Source: Brevibacillus antibioticus
Lineage (GTDB): Bacteria; Bacillota; Bacilli; Brevibacillales; Brevibacillaceae
DNA: 64,000 nt
Reading direction: 5' to 3'
Assembly: GCF_005217615.1 (NCBI RefSeq)
Contig: NZ_SZNK01000001.1
Span: 639,501-703,500 of the forward strand
This document shows, one piece after another, positions 44,353 to 52,308 of this stretch. Both the position numbers and the translations under genes were made by a program. The notes below the pieces were generated by a model. The model was not told the DNA's origin and made no database searches. It worked only from the letters and a program-made list of their open reading frames with translations. The first letter of the stretch is position 1, and the number at the start of each line of letters is the position of its first letter.

Positions 44353-44646
44353 TTATATAAAAATATGTAGTAATACAATAGGCGAACCCGTCTCCGCATT
44401 AAGCAGAGGCGGTTTTTTCGCTTTCTTTGGCTGCCATTCTTGCTTGGGCACGGGCCTTGCTTTGTGTGCAGCTTCTTCATCAGCAGCGGCCTGTGCTTCT
44501 TCCGATTTCGCAGTGTACCAAACGTTATCCAGCGCAGCAAAATGTGCGCCCTTTGATTGGATGTTGTCTCGTACTTCCTTCCAAGGTCGACCGTAGCGTT
44601 CAGCGCTTTTCAGCCAAAAGTAAGTTCTGTCTTTGACCACCTGCAC
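44353..44646 (-). CDS. Hypothetical protein, 97 residues
   Basis: A basic, helical product (TYFWLKSAERYGRPWKEVRD then an Ala/Glu-rich helix) with codon use closer to core genes than to the AT-rich neighbours. The GTG start lies at the edge of the 90-bp repeat at 44645 and has no good ribosome site, so the 5' end may be lost. Not recognised. Confidence 0.4.
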   Translation of the reverse strand: MQVVKDRTYFWLKSAERYGRPWKEVRDNIQSKGAHFAALDNVWYTAKSEEAQAAADEEAAHKARPVPKQEWQPKKAKKPPLLNAETGSPIVLLHIFI

Positions 44647-44733
44647 AGCTCATACCCGATACCTGGGCAACCGTGACCACAGCGGCTAAAGATTTGATTC
44701 TGGGGTTGTCACACGCCGAAGTAAGTGGGGTAA
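44645..44733. repeat. Imperfect 90-bp repeat, copy 2
   Basis: Aligned blocks with 37195-37285: CAGCTCATACCC, GGGCAACC, GACCACAGCGG, TAAAG and GCCGAAGTAAG. Variable bases lie between, as expected for a structured or bound element. Confidence 0.6.
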
Positions 44734-45227
44734 AAAAACAAGCACCCGTTAGGTGCTGAAATAACTAAGGAACTAAATTGTGTAATATCATCTGTAATCA
44801 AGAAATTATCGCCAGATTGTATTACACTTTGACCTTCTTTAGCTAGTTTGTAAGCAACTTCTTTTAAGGTCAATCCATTTGGAAGAATAATTTCAATGAA
44901 ACCGTTATATTTCATGTTGACATCTAAGGATGCAGGATTGTTGCTTACTGAGTGACCAGCTGCACGTCGCAAAAGTTCTGTTACCTGACAACCAAGGTCT
45001 TTTAAGAGAACATCATGGATTTCGTTCACGAGTTGTTCTGGGGGATGAATTGTTATTCTACCATTGGATGAAGGGAATAATCTGATACTTATTTCCAGCG
45101 CGGGGGTGTAGGGAACAGGGACCACATTTGAGTAAGTATGCCATTCAGCTCCTCCATCCCTGCTTCGTCTGCCTCTTATTCGAATACTCCAATCCTGCCC
45201 CGGTAAAGTCTTTATAACATAGTACAA
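44709..45227 (-). CDS. Hypothetical protein, 172 residues
   Basis: A soluble protein with beta-rich first half (LEISIRLFPSSNGRITIHPP) and helices around LTLKEVAYKLAKEGQSVIQS. No signal or membrane segment. AT-rich like the surrounding element. Its stop end overlaps the repeat at 44645. Not recognised; it runs against the main direction of the prophage genes, as accessory cargo often does. Confidence 0.5.
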   Translation of the reverse strand: MYYVIKTLPGQDWSIRIRGRRSRDGGAEWHTYSNVVPVPYTPALEISIRLFPSSNGRITIHPPEQLVNEIHDVLLKDLGCQVTELLRRAAGHSVSNNPASLDVNMKYNGFIEIILPNGLTLKEVAYKLAKEGQSVIQSGDNFLITDDITQFSSLVISAPNGCLFFYPTYFGV

Positions 45228-45443
45228 TTATGGAAACCTCCATGAGTAAGAGGATAGAAGATCTAACGAACGGATTTTCCTGTTGGTTACTGAACGAAAA
45301 ATTCCGGTAAGTGAGATGATTCCATGAGCTGTTACGGGCTACTTTTTATGAAGTATGAAATTAGGGGAAGTTCCTACTGGTTTATTTTGACATAGTATGC
45401 GAAGATACCCGAATAGATAGAATTAAGAAGGAGCGAAAGCAAA

Positions 45444-45881
45444 ATGGACAATACGGTTTCTATTAAACTTCAGAGTATTGAAGGGAAAAATCCTCCTATA
45501 TGGGCAATAGGGAAACAAAACATTCGTTTTTGGTACTATGAAAATGAACATGGGGAGCAGTGGGTAGCTAAACTTGATAAAGAAACTCTAAAAGTTTCAG
45601 GTTTAGATATAGGATGGAAAGAGATTGAACTCACACTAGAGCAGGTGGAAGCTGAGAGAGAGCGCATTACCGAAAGATTACTACTGCTTTCTATCTCTAA
45701 AATTCCTAATGTTGGGGAAACATTTGCACGTTCTTACATGGAGACAGCTACAACTCGTCAAACCTCTGTTCAAAAACTTCCTCTTTCTGAATGGATTCTT
45801 AATAACGGAGAAATGCTTTGGATTGCCTCAGTTTTAACTGCCGCTATTCCATATATGAAATGGGAGAAAGAAAAAAATTAG
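45444..45881 (+). CDS. Hypothetical protein, 145 residues
   Basis: A soluble product, beta-rich at first (IWAIGKQNIRFWYYENEHGE), with a helix LTLEQVEAERERITERLLLL and a hydrophobic C-terminus (MLWIASVLTAAIPYM) that could touch membrane. Site AGAAGGAGCG. Followed by a GCACC-type terminator. Not recognised. Confidence 0.55.
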   Translation: MDNTVSIKLQSIEGKNPPIWAIGKQNIRFWYYENEHGEQWVAKLDKETLKVSGLDIGWKEIELTLEQVEAERERITERLLLLSISKIPNVGETFARSYMETATTRQTSVQKLPLSEWILNNGEMLWIASVLTAAIPYMKWEKEKN

Positions 45882-45893
45882 TTTCAGATTGTT

Positions 45894-45919
45894 AGCACCT
45901 ACGTGGTGTATTTTTTTTA
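45894..45919 (+). terminator. Terminator, GCACC/GGTGT type
   Basis: A short hairpin is followed by a run of eight Ts. Confidence 0.65.
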
Positions 45920-45950
45920 TTTAATAACTTAAACTAGCAGGTGAGAAGGA

Positions 45951-46340
45951 ATGGATCACAACTTCCTATCAGACAAACAGATTTCAGAGATCGAGGAAAG
46001 GTACAAGAGTCTGCAGCAGCTCATGATGATGGATGTAGATGCGCTGATTAAAGAGGTACGTGCATATCGGGAGCTACTGAAGAATACGGAGAAAGAAAAG
46101 CTTAAATCAATGGGGACAGCACGATTGGATCAACTACGATTGGATCAACTACGAGTGGATGAAGAGATGCTGAAGGATTATCATGATGTTCTAACTCCTA
46201 AGGATATTCAAAAGATACTTGGGATTAGCGTCAATCACGCTTACGAATTAGTAAACTCTGGTCAATTTCATGTGGTTCGGATTGGACGATTATTCAGAAT
46301 ATCAAAAACGGTTTTTCTCCGCTGGTTAAAGGGACAATGA
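45951..46340 (+). CDS. Excisionase-like protein next to right att site
   Basis: A 129-residue protein whose C-terminal 60 residues are an excisionase/MerR-like helix-turn-helix (LTPKDIQKILGISVNHAYEL then VVRIGRLFRISKTVFLRWL). The N-terminal half is a charged helix containing a 15-base in-frame tandem duplication (LDQLR repeated). It lies 150 bases inside the right att copy, at the opposite end of the element from the integrase. A directionality factor role is likely but inferred. Confidence 0.7.
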   Translation: MDHNFLSDKQISEIEERYKSLQQLMMMDVDALIKEVRAYRELLKNTEKEKLKSMGTARLDQLRLDQLRVDEEMLKDYHDVLTPKDIQKILGISVNHAYELVNSGQFHVVRIGRLFRISKTVFLRWLKGQ

Positions 46341-46353
46341 CGGCTAGAAAAGT

Positions 46354-46391
46354 GGTGCCGAATCTGGTGCCGAAACGTAAAAATGGGCACC
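46354..46391. repeat. Putative integrase arm-type sites, right end
   Basis: GGTGCCGAA occurs at 46354 and 46366, and an inverted GGGCACC at 46385. The same motif flanks the other end of element 1 at 26996-27055. Confidence 0.55.
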
Positions 46392-46488
46392 AATAAGAGC
46401 TAATGCCTAATAAACATATCAACCAACAGAATGCTGTAATATCAAGGTTTATTCAACTTCAACAAAACATAACAAAACTGGTCTGGCG

Positions 46489-46537
46489 TCTTGACAGGGT
46501 GGGGGTCGCTGGTTCGAACCCAGTCCGGATCACCATA
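46489..46537 (+). repeat. attR of element 1 / attL of element 2, 49-bp direct repeat
   Basis: Identical to the 3' part of tRNA-Val (26857-26905). The 5' half of the tRNA is absent, so this is not a working gene. A decayed integrase follows directly, so the copy serves as the junction of two tandem elements. Confidence 0.9.
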
Positions 46538-46549
46538 TATCGAATGATG

Positions 46550-46576
46550 AAACCCTTGATAATCAAGGGTTTTTCT
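46550..46576 (+). terminator. Second copy of element-borne tRNA terminator
   Basis: AAACCCTTG/CAAGGGTTT plus Ts, one base different in the loop from 26916-26944. Confidence 0.75.
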
Positions 46577-46587
46577 TATGTCCTCAT

Positions 46588-46650
46588 CCATCCACCCTGA
46601 CAACATAATCCCTCTACATTGTCGCTTGACAACATTTTGACAACCTTTAT
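46588..46650. repeat. Putative arm sites of integrase 2
   Basis: TGACAAC occurs three times, with an inverted TTGTC nearby. A diverged copy of this block lies at 57695-57745 beside another integrase relic. Confidence 0.5.
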
Positions 46651-46660
46651 TCAACTAAAT

Positions 46661-47390
46661 TCATTTTGAGCGTTTCTGTTTCATCATTTTCTCGAAGTTG
46701 TCAGCAGCATCTTTTTGCATATCCGGCATGACATGGCTGTATACATCCATTGTAATTCAAACCCGGCTATGCCCAAGACGTTCAGATACAACTTTAGGAT
46801 GCTCGCCCATCTGTAATAACATAGTGGCGTGAGTGTGACGTAGATCGTGAAAACGAATGACTGGGAGGCCGATTTTCTTCGTGATTCGTTCGTAGTGTCT
46901 CAGTAGGTTGCGAGGGTCTTGTGGTCAGCCGTCATCGTAGCAGACAACTAGATCATTATCCTCATAGCCCTCGCCAAACTGGAGCCGTAATTTGTTTTGC
47001 TTTGCCTTATGTAGTTTCAATTCATGCAATATAAACTGAGGGATCGCAATTCGGCGTTTTGCACTTTTGGTCTTTGGTTCTTGAAAGATGATGCCTTGAT
47101 TAGAAGGCCGATAGAGAGTTTGCTGAATGCTAATTTTAGCATGTTCAAAGTTAATGTCTTTCCAACGCAAGCCGAGGAGCTCTCCACGCCTCATGCCAGT
47201 ATAGATAGCCAGAACGAACGCAATGTAATACTTGTCTTTCTCAGCATAAGATAAGAACTCATTTGCTTGCTCAGGCGTCCAGGTGATGATTTCCTTTTGT
47301 GTGAGTCGACGTTATCCATGATGTTTTTAGGAATGAGCTGCCACTTTACTGCTTGGTTCAGGGCCTTTTTTAATACATCATGGATGTATT
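46661..47390 (-). pseudogene. Decayed tyrosine integrase of element 2
   Basis: The C-terminal two thirds of a tyrosine recombinase are readable across interruptions: TGMRRGELLGLRW, IRFHDLRHTHATMLL, VVSERLGHSRV, then an in-frame TGA, then ITMDVYSHVM. There is another stop after CYDDG and a frameshift near 47270. The N-terminal domain is missing; the coding trace ends at about 47390, where it runs into an ORF6C relic on the other strand. It cannot be active. Confidence 0.88.
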
Positions 47391-47394
47391 TGAT

Positions 47395-47630
47395 CAAGCA
47401 GTACAGGTCCTTGGCGGCAAAGATGGACAAGCTTACCAAGACAGTAGCTTGCGAGGAAAAGTATTTTCGTCAATTTGGCGGGATTTCAAGGGATACTTCA
47501 GCGTTGACTCATATCGAAATACTCGAGTGCTTGATCTGGAAAGGCGAAGGAATACATCAATGATTGGCGACCACAGGGAAAACTCCTTCGAGAAATTGAA
47601 GATGTCAATAGACAGTTGGCGTTTTCGTAG
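47395..47630 (+). pseudogene. ORF6C-domain antirepressor relic
   Basis: Translation gives VFSSIWRDFKGYFSVDSYRN, then after a frameshift KAKEYINDWRPQGKLLREIE to a stop. This is the closing ORF6C domain of phage antirepressors (Rha/KilA-N partners). The N-terminus is gone. Together with the truncated integrase it shows one deletion that removed everything between. Confidence 0.65.
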
Positions 47631-47644
47631 GGGAGGAAGATACC

Positions 47645-47818
47645 ATGAAATGTGCATTTTGTGATGAAGAGATCGTGGGGGACAATCCAGAGTGGATATT
47701 GGTAAGCAAGAAGCCATCTGTTGATCATTTTTGTACCTTGGGATGCCTGTCGGGGCATGTAGATGAAATGGCAATCAAGGCGGAAGAGAAAAACGGATTG
47801 ATACACAAGATCAATTGA
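47645..47818 (+). CDS. Small zinc-finger-like protein, 57 residues
   Basis: MKCAFCDEEIVG contains CxxC and FCTLGC a second Cys pair, suggesting one zinc site. Site GGGGAGGAAG. It follows the ORF6C relic and is typical of small early phage proteins. Unknown role. Confidence 0.6.
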   Translation: MKCAFCDEEIVGDNPEWILVSKKPSVDHFCTLGCLSGHVDEMAIKAEEKNGLIHKIN

Positions 47819-47835
47819 GTTAAAAACGGCACTTA

Positions 47836-48414
47836 ATGCGGATCTTCTTTTCCAGGATCAATCCTACGAGGTTACCGATAAATTCGAACACAAAGATTAT
47901 TAGTTCCACTGGCTTCACACTCCAATTACTCATCTTGTATTTAAATACGAATGTTACAGAAATTGGTTTCAATGCATCTTCACAACAAAATGCTCAGGGA
48001 GATAAGGAGGAACAAGTTACGAGCGAGTACAGAATTGATTTGGGCGGGGGACCCGTAGCGAATTGGCGGGAATTGAAGGTTGAAATCGAAAAGCAAAACA
48101 GTCCGTTCGATGAATACTATTACGTTTACCGCGAAGATGATCCGGAGGATGCGTACATTTTCCTATCGGATACTGAATTGACCGACTGGCTTGAACAAAA
48201 ATATCACGATTGGGGTTACTGGGAATGCAAAGACCTTGAGAGCTACATGGATGACATCAAGGTTTGGCAGTTGATACCAAAAAGCACTGTTGAGCGCTGG
48301 CCTACCCTATATCGGAGCGCCAAGTCAACAAGCATTGTAGTTGATGACGAGCAATACTATCGCAAAACAAAAGGAATCAACCCAGAGTTCACGATCACAA
48401 TTTCGCTAAGTTGA
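47836..48414 (+). CDS. Hypothetical protein, up to 192 residues
   Basis: The well-behaved part is residues 60-192, acidic and Tyr/Trp-rich (FDEYYYVYREDDPEDAYIFL, WECKDLESYMDDIKVW). The first 50 residues look non-coding or like a degraded leader, and no ribosome site precedes the ATG, so the 5' end is doubtful and may be truncated. Not recognised. Confidence 0.4.
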   Translation: MRIFFSRINPTRLPINSNTKIISSTGFTLQLLILYLNTNVTEIGFNASSQQNAQGDKEEQVTSEYRIDLGGGPVANWRELKVEIEKQNSPFDEYYYVYREDDPEDAYIFLSDTELTDWLEQKYHDWGYWECKDLESYMDDIKVWQLIPKSTVERWPTLYRSAKSTSIVVDDEQYYRKTKGINPEFTITISLS

Positions 48415-48709
48415 GTACTTTACAAAATGTGTATTTAGTGCAGGAACTATCGTTCCTTTCTGAAGCGAATGTATCGACTTTCTTTTACCTGATCCGAATA
48501 GATCTTCCGTCGTTTCTCAATTGCTGGGAGTTGGTGAAATGTGATCTTCGACAAAAGGCAAAGAAAAAAATAAGGGATGAGGGGGCTCTGATCATCACGA
48601 TGGATTAACTGTTGATTCTTCAAGTGTGACACCACCTTTTAGTTTCATGATATCACCAAACTTTGGAGGTTAATAATAAGAAATCAGCCATACTAATTTT
48701 ACTTAATAG

Positions 48710-48967
48710 TTATTGAATTAAATGAATCAGTTGGCTCCAATTGTTGGGATCCATTTCCATTAATTCGCCGATCTTCTTTATTGCTTCGAATACATCGTTT
48801 TGGATAATAATTCTCTCTTCAATAATAGTTGAACAAAGATGTTCCAAGGCAACGCCCCATTCATTGTGATCCAATAGCTCGAAAATGATGTCCATATCTT
48901 TTTTTGGCATTCCACTAGTTTCTTTTACAATCCGAATTATATTTTGACTTTGATTGGGATACATCAT
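48710..48967 (-). CDS. MafI-type immunity protein, orphan
   Basis: An 85-residue acidic helical protein. The pattern DHNEWGVALEHLC, then ERIIIQNDVFEAIKKIGELM and NNWSQL, matches the MafI family of immunity proteins, which protect against secreted polymorphic toxins. No cognate toxin lies next to it, so it may give immunity to toxins of other strains. The ATG follows AAGGTGG. Confidence 0.7.
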   Translation of the reverse strand: MMYPNQSQNIIRIVKETSGMPKKDMDIIFELLDHNEWGVALEHLCSTIIEERIIIQNDVFEAIKKIGELMEMDPNNWSQLIHLIQ

Positions 48968-49026
48968 TTTCACCACCTTACTGTGATTATAGCAGGAATG
49001 GGGAAACAGCTTAACACAACGGTAAT

Positions 49027-49272
49027 TTAGAAAATGTACTCTAAGGCTGTCAGAAATATCCCGAAGAGCAAGAGTATCCAGCCAATCACTACTGTTATGT
49101 AGGTTAAAAGCTTCCAGATTCCATAAACAGAGCCTTTTCGTAAACTAATACGACTCCACAGAATCATCCATAATCCCATCAGGGCCGCTTCATTTTGAAG
49201 GACTGGAAAAGCAACGCAAATTAATAGACCTGTGATGAAACCTAATAATATTAATTTTAATGAGCGAGTCAT
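49027..49272 (-). CDS. Small membrane protein, 81 residues
   Basis: Two to three hydrophobic helices (LILLGFITGLLICVAFPVL; ITVVIGWILLLFGIFLTAL). The ATG after GAGGTACTTTAT was preferred to the longer form. Not recognised. It adjoins the MafI-like gene in the same direction. Confidence 0.5.
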   Translation of the reverse strand: MTRSLKLILLGFITGLLICVAFPVLQNEAALMGLWMILWSRISLRKGSVYGIWKLLTYITVVIGWILLLFGIFLTALEYIF

Positions 49273-49409
49273 ATAAAGTACCTCTCGAATTCCAGATTTA
49301 TGTTTCAAACAATATATGCATTAAAATGATTATTCCTTGAAGTAAATACAAAATTTTACACAATACACGATTTATTAAATGAGAATTAAGAAAAGGGTAG
49401 GTGGTGTAG

Positions 49410-49658
49410 GTGAACGATAAGCTGATCGAACGTGTTTGCGAAAAATGCCCCGCTACTCAATGGGGCAAGAAATCGATCTGTAGTGTCCATAACCTCCACG
49501 TTGGTAAAATCGAAACCTGCCCGGAGTGGGACAATTACATCATAGAGAATCAAGGGTTAATGGATCGGAGCGGGCAGCTCGCCTTTATCAATCTCGAGCC
49601 AGCTCTTGAAGTTGTACAGAAGGTAGAGGAAGAATCAAGGATTACCATTGGATGGTGA
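49410..49658 (+). CDS. Small Cys-rich phage protein, 82 residues
   Basis: The N-terminus holds CEKCPATQW, CSVHNLH and TCPEWD, a probable zinc site. GTG start after GTAGGTGG. Its stop overlaps the ATG of the next gene (ATGGTGA), so the pair is coupled. Typical of genes ahead of phage late regulators. Confidence 0.6.
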   Translation: MNDKLIERVCEKCPATQWGKKSICSVHNLHVGKIETCPEWDNYIIENQGLMDRSGQLAFINLEPALEVVQKVEEESRITIGW

Positions 49659-50053
49659 AAGAGGTTGAGCGTCTAAGGAAGGAAATCGACAAGGCGATAT
49701 TTTCGAATCCATCGATACAAGAGAAATTGGTCGCTACCTATGGTGATACAGGAGGCATGCCAAGCGGGAAAGGGTTACGCCTCTCCACTTTGACCATTTC
49801 GGAAGAGCGATACGAAAAGCAAATCGAGCGAATGAAAACCCTTGAGAACAAGGTGCGGCAAATCAATGATTTCGCAATCAGCTTGGGCGATAACAAGCAC
49901 CGGACAGTCCTTGAATGTATGATGGACGGGATGCGTATGAACAGCATTGCCCGACATGTAGGAGTTTCCCGACAACGATTAAATGAGATGAAGCGGGATA
50001 TCGTTAACCGATTAGCAAAGGAGCTGTACAGTGAGGAATTGTTAGGTTCCTGA
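49652..50053 (+). CDS. Phage late-transcription regulator-like protein
   Basis: A 133-residue protein: coiled N-terminus, then a sigma-region-4-like helix-turn-helix (VLECMMDGMRMNSIARHVGV then SRQRLNEMKRDIV). It resembles ArpU/DUF1492-type late regulators in position and pattern, and lies upstream of HNH and terminase genes as expected, except that a toxin cassette intervenes. Confidence 0.65.
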   Translation: MVKEVERLRKEIDKAIFSNPSIQEKLVATYGDTGGMPSGKGLRLSTLTISEERYEKQIERMKTLENKVRQINDFAISLGDNKHRTVLECMMDGMRMNSIARHVGVSRQRLNEMKRDIVNRLAKELYSEELLGS

Positions 50054-50059
50054 AAGGTT

Positions 50060-50155
50060 GGCGGACTGACGTTTTTAAAGAAGAGCAGATGCATAAATAC
50101 TCAGGCAATCCATGATGAAGAAGCCCTCGGGAATGAACCGAGTGGCTTTTGTGGT
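50060..50155 (+). repeat. Cassette repeat, diverged copy D
   Basis: CTGACGTTTTT, a GATG box, and a terminator-like hairpin (AAGCCCTCGG/CCGAGTGGCTTTT) follow the same order as the three better copies at 52161, 59634 and 61105. It sits just before the first toxin cassette. Confidence 0.5.
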
Positions 50156-50253
50156 TCTAAAAACCTATGGTTATAATGGTGTGTTTGTTACTTTATGTCT
50201 ATTGTTAGTGTGCGTTCCACATCCGATCCTCATTATGTGGGTATTATTTCCTT

Positions 50254-50340
50254 TTTATATATAGATTGGATATCGGATGTATCGATCAACATGAGAATCT
50301 CCCATCTGTATAGAAACCTTTACAGAGAGGAGGAGACTGT
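50254..50340 (+). promoter_or_regulatory. Conserved leader of toxin gene 1
   Basis: About 85 bases upstream of the toxin start are closely similar to 57992-58079 before toxin copy 2, including TATCGATCA, ATGAG, CCATCTGTAT and CTTTACAGAGAGGAGGAGACTG. The AGAGGAGGAG is the ribosome site; the rest is probably promoter. Confidence 0.6.
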
Positions 50341-51729
50341 TTGCCCAATATTGAAGGTATCAATATCCAGCAGTCAAGTGCTGAACGCAAGAGCTACGTG
50401 GTTGTGGGAGCCATTTTATCATGCAGCAGCGGAAGTAAACAGAGTCGGTTAAAAGTGCCGTTCAGCCATGGTGTTTTTGTAAAAGGAAAGCCGCAAATGA
50501 ATATCATGGATTTCGTTCCTAACGTTAATATCATGCCATTTGGAAAGTGTAGCAGCTTAAAGAATCCCACAGTCGCTTCTGCCACAGCAGCCAATAATGG
50601 TGTACTTACACCAATGCCATGTACACCTTTGACGACAATGCCATGGATTGATGGGAAAGCGGATAACCTGGTTGATGGCCACCCCGCATTGTTGAATAAA
50701 TCAACCAATATGTGTTTCTATTGTGGGCAGATCAAGATTGAAGATGACGGGCAGGATTTGGGTGGTGTGACGATAGGAAATCAGTCGTCAGCAAATAGCG
50801 GGCCGCCTGCTGCTGGTTTTGGACAAGGACCAGCTTGCGAAAAGCCGCAGGAAAAGCCTAGCATGTGGGATAGTTTCGTCAAAGGAATCTCGATGCTGGG
50901 AGATGTTCCTGCTGCGATGCAAAAAGCGGCAAGTGAGTTGCCAAGCGCTTTGGAGAAAGCAGCAAATGATTTGCCAAAAGGTTTACAGAAGGCGGCAGAG
51001 GATTTACCTAAGGGTGTTGGAGCATTTGTAAGGGAAGGCTTTATCGAGCCAATACAAGAAGATTTGGATACGTTGCGGGATGATAAAGTTGATCTAGCGG
51101 ATGGAATTGCAATTGGCGGACTTGCCTTGGGTGTACTTACGCTGGGGAGAAGTAAAAACATTAAGGATTTTGTGGATGCTGCAAGGAAAGGGAAGAAGAG
51201 AACTGGTGGAGGTCAAAACAATTTAAGGAAGATTAAAGATACTAATGGTCTACGTAATGAGCTACCTTTAACTGAGAGCCAAATCAAGGAACTTACAAAT
51301 TATGCTGAAAAGTTAGGGATGCCGAAGGAAAACATTAATGTAGCAGGTCCTGATGATACCTCCCCGACAGGGTTATTATTTGATACGATTCTAAACATTA
51401 ATAATGACGTTCTTCCTTCAAATGCAGCAGGGAAATTGTCTGCGAATAGCAGAATTACTGGAAAAGCAACCATAGCACACGAAGTAGTAGGGCATTATGA
51501 AGCGGGTCTAGCTGGAAGGTCCTTCCAAGTCATGGATGAAGAACTTAGGCCCATTATTAGGAATTTTGCGTTGGATGAAGCACAAGCAAGTATACGTGCT
51601 GCAAGGTTTGCTCCTGATTTAGCACAAACAGAAAGAAATATGCTTTTACGCGATGGAATATCTAGGCTACGAAACGCAGGAATCAGAATCAGAGATGTAA
51701 GGGAATTACTTTTCATTGATCGTCGATAG
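50341..51729 (+). CDS. DUF4280 (PAAR-like) polymorphic toxin with metalloprotease-like tip
   Basis: A 462-residue protein with TTG start. Residues 18-135 are the DUF4280 PAAR-like domain with Cys at 28, 70, 94, 125 and 128, a tip module loaded onto contractile injection systems. Residues 197-229 hold three 11-residue repeats (AANDLPKGLQK type), then a hydrophobic stretch GGLALGVLTLG near 265. The C-terminal tip (about 290-462) is unique to this copy and contains AHEVVGHYEAG, an HExxH zinc-protease signature at 380-384, with LDEAQAS further on as a possible third ligand. A candidate immunity gene follows. Confidence 0.8.
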   Translation: MPNIEGINIQQSSAERKSYVVVGAILSCSSGSKQSRLKVPFSHGVFVKGKPQMNIMDFVPNVNIMPFGKCSSLKNPTVASATAANNGVLTPMPCTPLTTMPWIDGKADNLVDGHPALLNKSTNMCFYCGQIKIEDDGQDLGGVTIGNQSSANSGPPAAGFGQGPACEKPQEKPSMWDSFVKGISMLGDVPAAMQKAASELPSALEKAANDLPKGLQKAAEDLPKGVGAFVREGFIEPIQEDLDTLRDDKVDLADGIAIGGLALGVLTLGRSKNIKDFVDAARKGKKRTGGGQNNLRKIKDTNGLRNELPLTESQIKELTNYAEKLGMPKENINVAGPDDTSPTGLLFDTILNINNDVLPSNAAGKLSANSRITGKATIAHEVVGHYEAGLAGRSFQVMDEELRPIIRNFALDEAQASIRAARFAPDLAQTERNMLLRDGISRLRNAGIRIRDVRELLFIDRR

Positions 51730-51744
51730 AAGGGAGAAAATCTT

Positions 51745-52056
51745 TTGGAAATAATGAGATTAGATAATGTAGTTGATATGCCCGGGCGGGGGTTGGTGCT
51801 AATCGTTAGCTTTGTTGAATCAGATACACACGACATTACACAACTAAAAAGAATAGTTGGTTCAAAGATAGTCGTAAGCAGCGTGAATGGAACGGATTTC
51901 GAATTTTGGGTTAAAGATATTAGTGTGTCATTTTCGATTTCAAATAGCCCACTTATAGGAATAAATATTCAAGAACGAGTGAATGTCGAGGAAATAAAGA
52001 AGGGATCAATAGTTTATTTCAATAGGGATTTGTCAGACGGTAATCCCATAGAGTAG
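51745..52056 (+). CDS. Candidate immunity protein for toxin 1, 103 residues
   Basis: TTG start after AGAAGGGAGAAAATCTT, 15 bases after the toxin stop. The product is a small beta-rich protein (DMPGRGLVLIVSF; KGSIVYFN) whose layout resembles EF-Tu domain II barrels. Proteins of similar pattern follow the other cassettes (59265, 61554). Immunity is inferred from position only. Confidence 0.6.
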   Translation: MEIMRLDNVVDMPGRGLVLIVSFVESDTHDITQLKRIVGSKIVVSSVNGTDFEFWVKDISVSFSISNSPLIGINIQERVNVEEIKKGSIVYFNRDLSDGNPIE

Positions 52057-52160
52057 AGTGTAGCAATGGATAGTATCTAGGACGATTTTACGATGATCAT
52101 ATCATACAGATTGGCTTCGATGGAGAAATATGTTCACTATACTTTTGAAAGGTTTACAAA

Positions 52161-52273
52161 TCTGACAGACCTGACGTTCTTGACGGTTTTTGCAAGTCAA
52201 TTAAAAAGCGCTCTATACTAAGGCTACGCACGATGACTAAACCGCTCGAGGGAATATAACCGGGCTGTTTTTG
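52161..52273 (+). repeat. Cassette repeat copy A with terminator
   Basis: Contains CTGACGTTCTTGACGGTTTT, GCTCTATACTAAGGCTACGC and ACCGCTCGAG ... CCGGGCTG plus Ts. Copies at 59634 and 61105 match in order and spacing. It ends the toxin 1 cassette. Confidence 0.75.
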
Positions 52274-52308
52274 CTTTGGTCCGACAAGTTTGAAAGGAGG
52301 GAAGATTA

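Noticed and set aside
26906..46488. Element 1 as an integrative conjugative element
   Set aside because: No relaxase, coupling protein or conjugation genes were found; replication, ArpU and repressor genes indicate a prophage remnant.
46492..46534. Third tRNA-Val gene
   Set aside because: Only the 3' part of the tRNA is present; the acceptor 5' strand, D arm and 5' anticodon stem are missing. It is an att copy.
48411..48635. Small frames on both strands after the 47836 gene
   Set aside because: No ribosome site, no recognisable pattern, and mutually overlapping.
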